Below are positions 8,033 to 15,778 of a stretch of 64,000 nt of DNA, piece after piece. The stretch covers positions 1 to 64,000 of the forward strand of contig JAZTWV010000030.1 of assembly GCA_045636145.1 (NCBI GenBank), given 5' to 3'. Both the position numbers and the translations under genes were made by a program. The DNA comes from Flemingiibacterium sp045636145 (GTDB lineage Bacteria; Bacillota; Clostridia; Oscillospirales; CAG-272). Below the pieces are notes generated by a model. The model worked only from the letters and a program-made list of their open reading frames with translations. It had not been told where the DNA came from and made no database searches. Position 1 is the first letter of the stretch, and each line of letters opens with the position of its first letter.

Positions 8033-9436
8033 GTGAATCTGATGGGAATTGACATGGGCACCACATCGGTGAAAACTGCTGTATTTGATGATAAGCTTTG
8101 CGAGAAGCTGAAGCTTTGCGCCGACTACACCCTTGACTCCCACGGCGATATAGTGGAGTTTGAGGCGGAAAAGTATTGGGATATCGTTAAAGGCGAGATA
8201 GAAAAGGTAAAAAAAGAGCTTTCTGTGGATGCACTTGCTGTTGATACACAGTGTGAAACGCTGATACTTACCGATGAGAACGGCGTGCCGGTGCGTCCTG
8301 CAATTGTGTGGCTTGATAACCGTGCCGCGGCAGAAGCCAAGGAGATCGAAGCTCGTTTCGGCAGAAAAAGAGTGTATGAAGTGACCGGACAGCCTGAGGT
8401 TACAGCCACATGGCCTGCCTGCAAGCTGCTTTGGGTAAAACGCCATGAACCCTCTGTATGGAAAAAAACAAAGCGTGTTTTTCTGCTTGAGGACTACATT
8501 CTCTACAAGCTGACAGGAAAGTTTATTACAGAAAAAACTCTACAGTCATCCTCACTGTATTTCGACATCCGAAGCGGCAGATGGTGGGATGAAATGCTTG
8601 ACTATATCGGCGTTTCGTTGGAGCTTCTTCCGGAGCTTCTTGACAGCGGTGTGTGCGTTGGCGAATACGAGGGAATAAAGGTCGTTACGGGAGCAATGGA
8701 TCAGGTGTCCGGCGCAATTGGAGCAGGTGTTGTTAAAGCCGGTGTTGTCAGCGAGATGACCGGCACCACCATGGTAATATTTATGCCCTCGGACGGCATA
8801 CCCGAATACGATGAGGATAGTATCGTCCCCTGTCACTATAACTATGACGGCAAATACTGCCTGCTTTCCTGGAGTCCCACAGCCGGAATGTCACTTAAAT
8901 GGCTTAGAAACGCGCTTTTTTCCGAGACTTCCTTTGCCGAGCTTGACGAAATGGCAAAAACGGTTGCTCCCGGAAGCGCCGGACTTACATTTCTGCCTTA
9001 TCTGTGCGGCTCTACCATGCCGAAGTACAATCCCGACGCCAGAGGAAGCTTTACAGGGCTTACCACCGAGCATACGGGAGCGCATTTTGTGCGCAGTGTA
9101 ATGGAAGCTGTGGCATGCATGCTCCGCTCTAACCTTGAATATCTGGGGCTTTCCGTCGACGAGATTCGTGCCATGGGCGGAGGGGCGAACAGTCCTCTGT
9201 GGTGTCAGATGAAAGCGGATATGACCGGTAAACGCCTTGTTACGCTGAAAAATAAAGAAACAGCCTGCCTTGGTGCCGCAATACTTGCCGGTATCGGAAT
9301 CGGAGCTTTTGAATCCGTGGAAAAAGCGGCACAGATGATAGAAGTCAGCCGCACATATGAAAGCAAGGGCGTTGACTATGATGAATGCTACAAGCGTTAC
9401 CTTGAATATGACAGGATTTTAAATATTCCGAGATGA
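8033..9436 (+). CDS. FGGY family carbohydrate kinase
   Basis: A sugar kinase of the FGGY group (xylulokinase, gluconokinase and relatives) that transfers phosphate from ATP to a sugar hydroxyl. The 467 residues show the first phosphate loop GIDMGTTSVKTAVFDD, then IVWLDNRAA, the catalytic-aspartate region TGAMDQVSGAIGAG, and the C-terminal adenosine motif MGGGANSPLWCQMKADMTG. It is most like the xylulokinase branch, but the sugar cannot be assigned. The start is GTG at 8033 with AAAGGAGG nine bases upstream; an ATG three codons later is the alternative. It follows nagA/nagB on the same strand but beyond a terminator. Confidence 0.87.
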   Translation: MNLMGIDMGTTSVKTAVFDDKLCEKLKLCADYTLDSHGDIVEFEAEKYWDIVKGEIEKVKKELSVDALAVDTQCETLILTDENGVPVRPAIVWLDNRAAAEAKEIEARFGRKRVYEVTGQPEVTATWPACKLLWVKRHEPSVWKKTKRVFLLEDYILYKLTGKFITEKTLQSSSLYFDIRSGRWWDEMLDYIGVSLELLPELLDSGVCVGEYEGIKVVTGAMDQVSGAIGAGVVKAGVVSEMTGTTMVIFMPSDGIPEYDEDSIVPCHYNYDGKYCLLSWSPTAGMSLKWLRNALFSETSFAELDEMAKTVAPGSAGLTFLPYLCGSTMPKYNPDARGSFTGLTTEHTGAHFVRSVMEAVACMLRSNLEYLGLSVDEIRAMGGGANSPLWCQMKADMTGKRLVTLKNKETACLGAAILAGIGIGAFESVEKAAQMIEVSRTYESKGVDYDECYKRYLEYDRILNIPR

Positions 9437-9510
9437 AGCTGTCCTGCAAATAGGAGCTGTTTTTATAAATAAGCTTTCTGCGGAGCTGCTTGGACTTGCA
9501 CACCGCAGTC

Positions 9511-9539
9511 TTGACATATTCTGGCGGGTGGTGTATAAT
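9511..9539 (+). promoter_or_regulatory. Promoter of the inositol monophosphatase family gene
   Basis: Perfect consensus: TTGACA (9511-9516), 17 bases, TATAAT (9534-9539). The predicted leader is only about 40 bases. Confidence 0.88.
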
Positions 9540-9585
9540 GATTTTATAAAATCTTGATTTGATATCGGATGGGAGTGCAGATAAC

Positions 9586-10350
9586 TTGAATATTGACCGC
9601 GTAATAGAAATTGTAAAAGAAACGGACAGCATATTTTTTGATGATGCGCTCCGCGGCGACGTTAAAGAAAAGGGCGAAGCAGATTACGTTACCCGTGCGG
9701 ATATCGGAATATCCGAGTATCTTTCAAAAAGACTTTCCGAGGAATATCCTGCTATCGGATTTATTTCCGAGGAGGAGGACACCGATATTGACGAGAGCAG
9801 AGATTATTGGATACTTGATCCCATTGACGGTACTACCAATTTTATGCACGGACTCAGCTTCTGCGGTGTATCCCTCGGACTCTATTCCGGCGGACAGTTA
9901 ACTGCGGGAATCATCTACATTCCGTATACAGGCGAGCTTTTTTACGCCGAGAGAGGGAAGGGCGCGTATCTTAACGGTGAGCGCATATATTGCAGTAAAA
10001 ACACTGCGCTTCGCGAATGCGTAGGATTTTATGAGTTCAACGCCTATTTTAAAAATGAGTGCGATGCCGCTATGGAGTATGCAAGAAAGATATATACCCG
10101 ATGTCAGGACCTGCGCTGCCTCGGCTCTACTGCGGTTGAGCTTGCATATGTAGCTTGCGGCAGAGCGGATGTGTTCTTCGGAAGATACTTAAAGCCGTGG
10201 GACTACGCGGCGGCGGCAGTGCTTATTGCCGAAGCCGGCGGACGGCTTGACAGAGTGGACGGAGAATTTTGCATATCACAGCTCAACGTTAATATTGCGG
10301 CAGGGAATTCGCTTGTCTTTGATGAATTCGCCGCGCTTATGAAAGGATAA
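9586..10350 (+). CDS. Inositol monophosphatase family protein (SuhB-like)
   Basis: A Mg-dependent phosphatase family member that hydrolyses inositol-1-phosphate or related sugar phosphates. Both signature motifs are present: LDPIDGTTNFMHG (metal-binding aspartates, near residue 83) and KPWDYAAAAVLIAEAGG near the C-terminus, with the upstream metal glutamates in ISEEED. The start is taken as TTG at 9586 behind GGGAG at 9570-9574, giving 254 residues; a TTG nine codons further up lacks a ribosome site. It is monocistronic with its own consensus promoter and a terminator about 125 bases downstream. Confidence 0.88.
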   Translation: MNIDRVIEIVKETDSIFFDDALRGDVKEKGEADYVTRADIGISEYLSKRLSEEYPAIGFISEEEDTDIDESRDYWILDPIDGTTNFMHGLSFCGVSLGLYSGGQLTAGIIYIPYTGELFYAERGKGAYLNGERIYCSKNTALRECVGFYEFNAYFKNECDAAMEYARKIYTRCQDLRCLGSTAVELAYVACGRADVFFGRYLKPWDYAAAAVLIAEAGGRLDRVDGEFCISQLNVNIAAGNSLVFDEFAALMKG

Positions 10351-10474
10351 TTAGGATCAAATTCGTAAAGGGAAGAATATAAGAGCCACAGATGAGGGTA
10401 TTGCCATCGAAAATCCCGTATGGAATAAAAAATACTATAATTGAGCTGATGGATTATTCCGGCCTTATAAATAT

Positions 10475-10514
10475 ATCGGATCGTCATTTTGTATGGCGGT
10501 CCGATTACTTTTTT
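10475..10514 (+). terminator. Terminator downstream of the SuhB-like gene
   Basis: ATCGGATCGTC pairs with GGCGGTCCGAT (11 bp, two G-T pairs) around a 9-base loop, followed by TACTTTTTTAG. In the rest of the 550-base gap 10351-10901 I see only the opp promoter and leader; no ORF with a plausible start was found. Confidence 0.8.
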
Positions 10515-10703
10515 AGATAGAAATATGCAAGTTTGGAATAATAAAGCTTCATTTTTCGTGAATTTGGAAGTGAAAAAACGGGTTATGTTCCTTAATTACC
10601 CGAAAGTCTGCTAATAATTCGGGATATAGGGTCATATTACTCACAAAATGCACAATAATACACCAATGCATTATGGCGATATCAACAAAATATCAAAAAA
10701 CTG

Positions 10704-10732
10704 TTGCAAAAAGCGAATGAATATGATATAAT
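10704..10732 (+). promoter_or_regulatory. Promoter of the opp operon
   Basis: TTGCAA (10704-10709), 17 bases, TATAAT (10727-10732). A leader of about 160 bases follows, which can form CCCGT/ACGGG (about 10847-10863) and a larger ACACGG/CCGTGT pairing. It ends in a strong GGAGGA site. No known riboswitch motif is recognised. Confidence 0.8.
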
Positions 10733-10901
10733 GTATAGGTAATAAAGTGCCTTTATCATATTATGATTGGTAAATGTTAGACACGGGTGCGGTTGATTGA
10801 TAAATTAACAAAACCGTGTGTTTACGGCGCTTTCCCGGTGATTGTACCCCGTCATGATACGGGCTGCAATAAATTAAATTTATTTTTTATGGAGGAAGAC
10901 C

Positions 10902-13091
10902 ATGAAGAAATTTCTTGCACTGTTGCTTGCAGCGGGCATGATGTTCTCCGCAGTTGCTTGCGTTGACAATACCGTTTCCGACGACACCGATACCGGCGTT
11001 GCTCAGACCGGTGATGACACCACCGCAGGCGAGGCAGTTGAATATGTTGATCCGTATGCAGACATTGAAGACTACGATGAACTCTCCGCAGCTATCTACG
11101 AGGATGTTCTCGGAGACTTCGCTACCGCTTACGAGGCAGCAAAGGCTGCTACCAATGTTTCCGAAAGATACGCACTGATGGCTATTGCTGAGGCAAAGCT
11201 TATGGAAGACGCTCTTATGCTTCCGCTTTCCTCTAACGGCGGTCTTTACGCTATCTCCAGAGTTGCTCCCTACACCATCACATCCGTTCTTTGGGGCAAC
11301 GACAGCTACAGATTCCATGATGCTATCGTCGCAACTGAGCCTCTCACCACAGGCGACCGCGATGAGATGAAGGCTAAGTGGGCTGAGCTTAAGGGCACCG
11401 GCGAATATGAGGCTTGGGCTGAGCAGTTCCTTGCTGATAAGGGCTACACCCTCAAGGACACATATTCCATCGGATATGCAAGCGATCCTCAGACATGGGA
11501 CGTTCTTGCTACCTCCAGAGCTGCTGACTCTGAGGCTATTATCAATACCTATGACGGACTCTATGAGTACGACATGGAAAATGTACTTAAGCCTGCTCTT
11601 GCAGAGAGCTACACCGTTTCCGAGGACGGTCTTACCTATACCTTCACCCTTAAGTCCGGCCTCAAGTGGGTTGACTCTCAGGGACGTGAGGTTGCAGACG
11701 TTAAGGCTGACGACTTCGTTGCTGGTATGCAGCACATGATGGACGCGGCAGGCGGACTTGAGTACCTTGTTCAGGGTATCATCGTTAACGCTACCGAGTA
11801 CCTTGGCGGCGAGGTTGACTTCTCTGAGGTTGGTGTTAAGGCTATCGACGACACCACTCTCGTTTACACTCTCGAACAGCCCACCTCTTACTTCATGACC
11901 ATGCTTGGCTATGGTGTATTCGCTCCTATGAGCCGCGAATACTACACCTCCCAGGGCGGTCAGTTCGGCGCTGACTTCGATTCTTCCGCAGAGTCCTACA
12001 CCTACGGTAAGACCCCCGATAACATCGCATACTGCGGTCCTTATGTAGTAACCAACGCTACCGCTGAGAACACCATCGTTTTCGCGGCTAACGAATCTTA
12101 TTGGGATGCTGAAAACATCAACGTAAAGACCCTTACATGGCTCTTTAACGACGGTTCCGAGGCAACCAAGGCATACACCGATATGCTTGCAGGCGTAATT
12201 GACGGATGCAACCTCAACGCGGCTTCTCTTGAGATCGCACGCGGCGACGGCAACTTCGATAAGTACGGCTACACCTCTCTTACCGACGCTACCTCTTTCA
12301 TGGCATTCTACAACGTAAACCGTTCTCAGATGACCAACGTTAACGACCCTGCTAAGGGCGTTTCCGCTAAGACCGAGGACGACGTTGTTCGTTCCAACGC
12401 AGCTCTCCGCAACGTACACTTCCGCCGTGCGCTCTCCTTTGCGCTTGACAGAGGTGCATACAATGCACAGACTGTAGGCGAGGATCTGAAGTATACCTCC
12501 CTCAGAAACTGCTACACTCCCGGTACTTTCGTATCTCTTGAGGAGGAAGTTACCGTATCCATCAACGGCACCGACAAGACCTACCCTGCCGGCACCTACT
12601 ACGGTCAGATCATGCAGGATCAGATCGACGCTGACGGTGTTAAGATGATCGTTTGGGATCCTACCGCTGACGGCGGCATCGGTTCCTCCGACGGATTTGA
12701 CGGCTGGTACAATGTTGAGAATGCTGTAGCTGAGATGGCACTTGCTATCGAAGAGCTTGCGGCAATCGGCATCGAGATCACCGCTGAGAATCCCATCTAT
12801 ATTGACCTTCCTTACTACTCCGGCTCCGAAGTATACGGCAACCGTGCACAGGCTTACAAGCAGTGCATCGACACCGCTTTTGAGGGCAAGGTAATAATGA
12901 ACCTCGTAACCTGCGAGACCGCTCAGGATTGGTACTATGCAGGCTACTACACCGATTTCGGTTCTGAGGCTAACTACGACATTTATGACGTATCCGGTTG
13001 GGGTCCTGACTACGGTGATCCCGCAACCTACCTTGACACATTCCTTGCTGACTACGCAGGATACATGGTTAAGTGCATCGGTATTTATTAA
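10902..13091 (+). CDS. Oligopeptide-type ABC transporter substrate-binding lipoprotein, apparently circularly permuted
   Basis: A lipoprotein (signal peptide with lipobox SAVAC, acylated Cys20) that should capture peptides or similar ligands for the permease encoded next. From about residue 184 the normal SBP_bac_5 order begins (YSIGYASDPQTWD, PALAESYTVSEDGLTYTF, ADDFV) and runs to GWGPDYGDPATYLDTF, where the protein stops after about 20 residues. The segment expected after that point, an ERYALMAIAEAKLMEDAL..LPL helix-strand unit, is instead at about residues 55-145, right behind the acidic linker. I read this as a circular permutation. At 729 residues it is also longer than the usual 520-560. 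Codon use is strongly biased, suggesting high expression. Confidence 0.88.
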   Translation: MKKFLALLLAAGMMFSAVACVDNTVSDDTDTGVAQTGDDTTAGEAVEYVDPYADIEDYDELSAAIYEDVLGDFATAYEAAKAATNVSERYALMAIAEAKLMEDALMLPLSSNGGLYAISRVAPYTITSVLWGNDSYRFHDAIVATEPLTTGDRDEMKAKWAELKGTGEYEAWAEQFLADKGYTLKDTYSIGYASDPQTWDVLATSRAADSEAIINTYDGLYEYDMENVLKPALAESYTVSEDGLTYTFTLKSGLKWVDSQGREVADVKADDFVAGMQHMMDAAGGLEYLVQGIIVNATEYLGGEVDFSEVGVKAIDDTTLVYTLEQPTSYFMTMLGYGVFAPMSREYYTSQGGQFGADFDSSAESYTYGKTPDNIAYCGPYVVTNATAENTIVFAANESYWDAENINVKTLTWLFNDGSEATKAYTDMLAGVIDGCNLNAASLEIARGDGNFDKYGYTSLTDATSFMAFYNVNRSQMTNVNDPAKGVSAKTEDDVVRSNAALRNVHFRRALSFALDRGAYNAQTVGEDLKYTSLRNCYTPGTFVSLEEEVTVSINGTDKTYPAGTYYGQIMQDQIDADGVKMIVWDPTADGGIGSSDGFDGWYNVENAVAEMALAIEELAAIGIEITAENPIYIDLPYYSGSEVYGNRAQAYKQCIDTAFEGKVIMNLVTCETAQDWYYAGYYTDFGSEANYDIYDVSGWGPDYGDPATYLDTFLADYAGYMVKCIGIY

Positions 13092-13123
13092 TATCGGGCA
13101 AGGTTCCTAAATAAATGATGCGG

Positions 13124-13151
13124 TGGAGGATGGACCTCGGTTCATCCTCCA
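13124..13151 (+). terminator. Intercistronic hairpin after the binding-protein gene
   Basis: A perfect 9-bp stem TGGAGGATG/CATCCTCCA with a 10-base loop, followed by TTGTGATAAT, which is not a clean T run. It probably acts as a partial terminator or a 3' stabiliser, letting the binding protein be made in excess over the permease. Confidence 0.65.
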
Positions 13152-13175
13152 TTGTGATAATAAAAGAGAGTTAAT

Positions 13176-14768
13176 ATGACGAAATATTTATTAAATCGCT
13201 TACTGCGCGGTCTGTTGTCGATCATGGTGGTTGTGGCTATAGTAATGATACTGATCTATTCCTGCCTTGACAGAAATCAGATTTTTGCAAGCGACAGCAA
13301 CTATTCACATCTCAAGAGCAATGCCAAAGAGATATATAAGCTGCAGCAGTGGGAAAAGTATGGCTATTTGGACTATGTTCCCTATGCCGATTGGTTGAAT
13401 TCGCTTCTTAAAACGGGTGAGATCGACCAGGATACTTACACCTCCGCCGTTAAATTTGGTGACACGGCTGAGGACGATTCTGAGACCGTGGCACAGTATG
13501 TCAAGCTTTTTACCGATGAAATGGAGGCAGACGGCTATGAGGTCGAGCGTCTTCCGGGACAGAAGCAGGGCAGAAAGTATAAGGAGGGCGGAAATCCCCG
13601 TCTTTATGCTTACAAGGATGTGCCCCTGATAAATCGTCTTTTTAATTACATAACGGGCATTTTCCAGGTGGATAATATTCACTATGTTCCCGAAGAGGCG
13701 GACATAGGAGAGCGGGGTCTTACTTTTACGCTCTACGATCCCTTATATACTGATCCGCAAACGGGTGAGAAGAAATTTTCGCCTGCCATTATAGGAAACG
13801 GCACAAAAAATAAGTATTTACTGTACTTTGATGATCGTTTCCCGTATATCCATCAGAATTTGCTGACAATAAAGCTCGGCAGCTCCTACAGCATCAGTAA
13901 GGACACGGATGTGTTCAGTATAATGACCGGAGCACAAGGCTCGCAGATGCGTTCTGAGATTACATACCCCACAGGTTACAAAGAAATAAGTGCGGACAAC
14001 CTTCATTCCGCTACATATACATCCGGCTCGCTTTCGGCGGGCGGCACGTTCCTCAGTGCACGTTTTACGGACGATTATACCACCGTCGGCACCTACAAGG
14101 CAGGACTTTCCAAGGTAGGCTATTCCTTTGTAATAGGCGTTATCTCGGTTCTCCTTGCATACGTTCTGGCAATTCCGCTTGGAACGCTGATGGCACTGAA
14201 AAAAGACAAGCTTATTGATAAGCTCGGCACGATATATATTATATTTATCATTGCAGTGCCATCCCTTGCATACATCTTCCTCTTTAAAGCGATAGGAAGA
14301 TCAATAGGGCTTCCCGGCACCTTTGATATGGAGAATCCCACATGGCTCATGTATGTACTGCCGATCATTTCTCTGGCACTCCCATCTATAGCTAACCTTA
14401 TGAAGTGGCTGCGCCGCTACATGATCGACCAGATGAACTCCGATTATGTTAAGTTTGCAAGATCGGGCGGTCTTTCCGAGGGCGAAATATTCAGAAAGCA
14501 TATTTTAAAGAACGCGATCATTCCGATAGTTCACGGTATTCCCGCAGGCGTGCTTTCGGCACTTATCGGCGCTATTATCACGGAGCGCGTATATTCCGTG
14601 CCGGGTGCAGGACGTTTGCTTACCAACGCCATAAATGCTTACGATAACGGTGTTATCGTTGGTATGACGCTGTTCTACGCACTGCTTTCCGTTGTATCCA
14701 TAATTCTCGGCGATATACTCATTTCGCTGGTTGACCCGAGAATTTCGTTTGTATCAAGGAAGAGGTGA
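13176..14768 (+). CDS. oppB: Opp-type ABC transporter permease with large external insertion
   Basis: One of the two membrane subunits of the transporter. Residues 1-30 form the usual first membrane helix (MTKYLLNRLLRGLLSIMVVV). The remaining helices begin only near residue 310 (YSFVIGVISVLLAYVLAIPLG) and include the cytoplasmic EAA loop ARSGGLSEGEIFRKHILKNA that couples to the ATPases. Family members are about 310 residues; this one has 530, because about 280 mostly hydrophilic residues separate helices 1 and 2, where normal members have roughly 70. By topology that insertion lies outside the membrane, facing the binding protein. It starts 84 bases after the binding-protein gene. Confidence 0.9.
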   Translation: MTKYLLNRLLRGLLSIMVVVAIVMILIYSCLDRNQIFASDSNYSHLKSNAKEIYKLQQWEKYGYLDYVPYADWLNSLLKTGEIDQDTYTSAVKFGDTAEDDSETVAQYVKLFTDEMEADGYEVERLPGQKQGRKYKEGGNPRLYAYKDVPLINRLFNYITGIFQVDNIHYVPEEADIGERGLTFTLYDPLYTDPQTGEKKFSPAIIGNGTKNKYLLYFDDRFPYIHQNLLTIKLGSSYSISKDTDVFSIMTGAQGSQMRSEITYPTGYKEISADNLHSATYTSGSLSAGGTFLSARFTDDYTTVGTYKAGLSKVGYSFVIGVISVLLAYVLAIPLGTLMALKKDKLIDKLGTIYIIFIIAVPSLAYIFLFKAIGRSIGLPGTFDMENPTWLMYVLPIISLALPSIANLMKWLRRYMIDQMNSDYVKFARSGGLSEGEIFRKHILKNAIIPIVHGIPAGVLSALIGAIITERVYSVPGAGRLLTNAINAYDNGVIVGMTLFYALLSVVSIILGDILISLVDPRISFVSRKR

Positions 14769-14772
14769 TAGC

Positions 14773-15765
14773 ATGGAAGAAAACAAGCTTATAAATTTGG
14801 ATGAATTTAATATGTCCGATGAGGAGCTGTTCTCCCGTGTGGATCACAACAGTCTTGATTCGGAAAAGATCACCGCGCCAAGATATTCCTATTGGCAGTC
14901 GGTGTTCCGAGTGTTTTTCAGAAACAAGCTGAATATTGTCATTCTTGCCGTTCTTGCTGTTATAATAGCGTTTACATACGTATATCCGGCAGTTATCGGA
15001 TACGATGCGGATGTTGATCCATATCAGAATCTGCTTGACCCCACGGCAAAGCATCTGTCACCGTCGGCGGCACTTGAAAAATTCGGCAATCACATAAGCT
15101 GGATACTCGGTACGGGTAAATCCGGCGAATCTACCTTTGATGCAATATGGTACGGTTCAAGCATATCCATATCTCTTGCACTTATCTGCGCTGCTATCAA
15201 TATGACGGTGGGCGTTGTTGTCGGAGCGATATGGGGCTTTTCAAAGAAGGTTGACGCCGTTATGATGGAGGTCTACAACATTATCGCAAATGTTCCGTAC
15301 ATTCTGCTTATTTCCGTTGTAGTGCTTATCATGTCGGCTAACTTCTGGTCAATGGTATTTGCACTGACCGTTACCGGCTGGCTTGCCATTGCGTACTTTA
15401 TAAGAACGCAGGTTATCATTATCCGCGACAGAGAATATAATTTAGCATCACGCTGCCTTGGCACGCCTATCTTCCGTATAGCTACCAAGAATATCCTTCC
15501 CTTTATGACGTCGGTTATCGTTACGCTTATCGCAACTGAGATTCCGTCGTATATTTCCTATGAAGTCTTCCTCTCATATATCGGAATGGGTCTTAAGGAT
15601 ATGTCTCTCGGTAAGCTTATCGAAGTGGCACAGGATGCTATGTTCACCCCGGGATGGCAGCTTGAATTCTGGAGTCCTGTTGCTGTGGCATCTATCATTA
15701 CCGTCGTGCTTTATGTAGTCGGTCAGAATCTCGGTGATGCTTCAGACCCGAGAACTCATATGTAA
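14773..15765 (+). CDS. oppC: Opp-type ABC transporter permease
   Basis: The second membrane subunit, 330 residues, close to the family length. There is a cytoplasmic N-terminal tail of about 55 residues, then helix 1 (IVILAVLAVIIAFTYVYPAV). A periplasm-side stretch and the BPD_transp_1 helices from about residue 125 follow. The EAA loop is near RCLGTPIFRIATKNILPF. The ATG at 14773 has AGGTGA upstream and lies 4 bases after oppB, so translation is probably coupled. The gene is ordinary compared with its neighbours. Confidence 0.92.
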   Translation: MEENKLINLDEFNMSDEELFSRVDHNSLDSEKITAPRYSYWQSVFRVFFRNKLNIVILAVLAVIIAFTYVYPAVIGYDADVDPYQNLLDPTAKHLSPSAALEKFGNHISWILGTGKSGESTFDAIWYGSSISISLALICAAINMTVGVVVGAIWGFSKKVDAVMMEVYNIIANVPYILLISVVVLIMSANFWSMVFALTVTGWLAIAYFIRTQVIIIRDREYNLASRCLGTPIFRIATKNILPFMTSVIVTLIATEIPSYISYEVFLSYIGMGLKDMSLGKLIEVAQDAMFTPGWQLEFWSPVAVASIITVVLYVVGQNLGDASDPRTHM

Positions 15766-15778
15766 GTGAGGCGGAGTT

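Noticed and set aside
10887..12419. A 510-codon open frame on the minus strand opposite the binding-protein gene.
   Set aside because: Same cause: strongly biased codons on the plus strand. The plus-strand product has a lipobox and clear family motifs.
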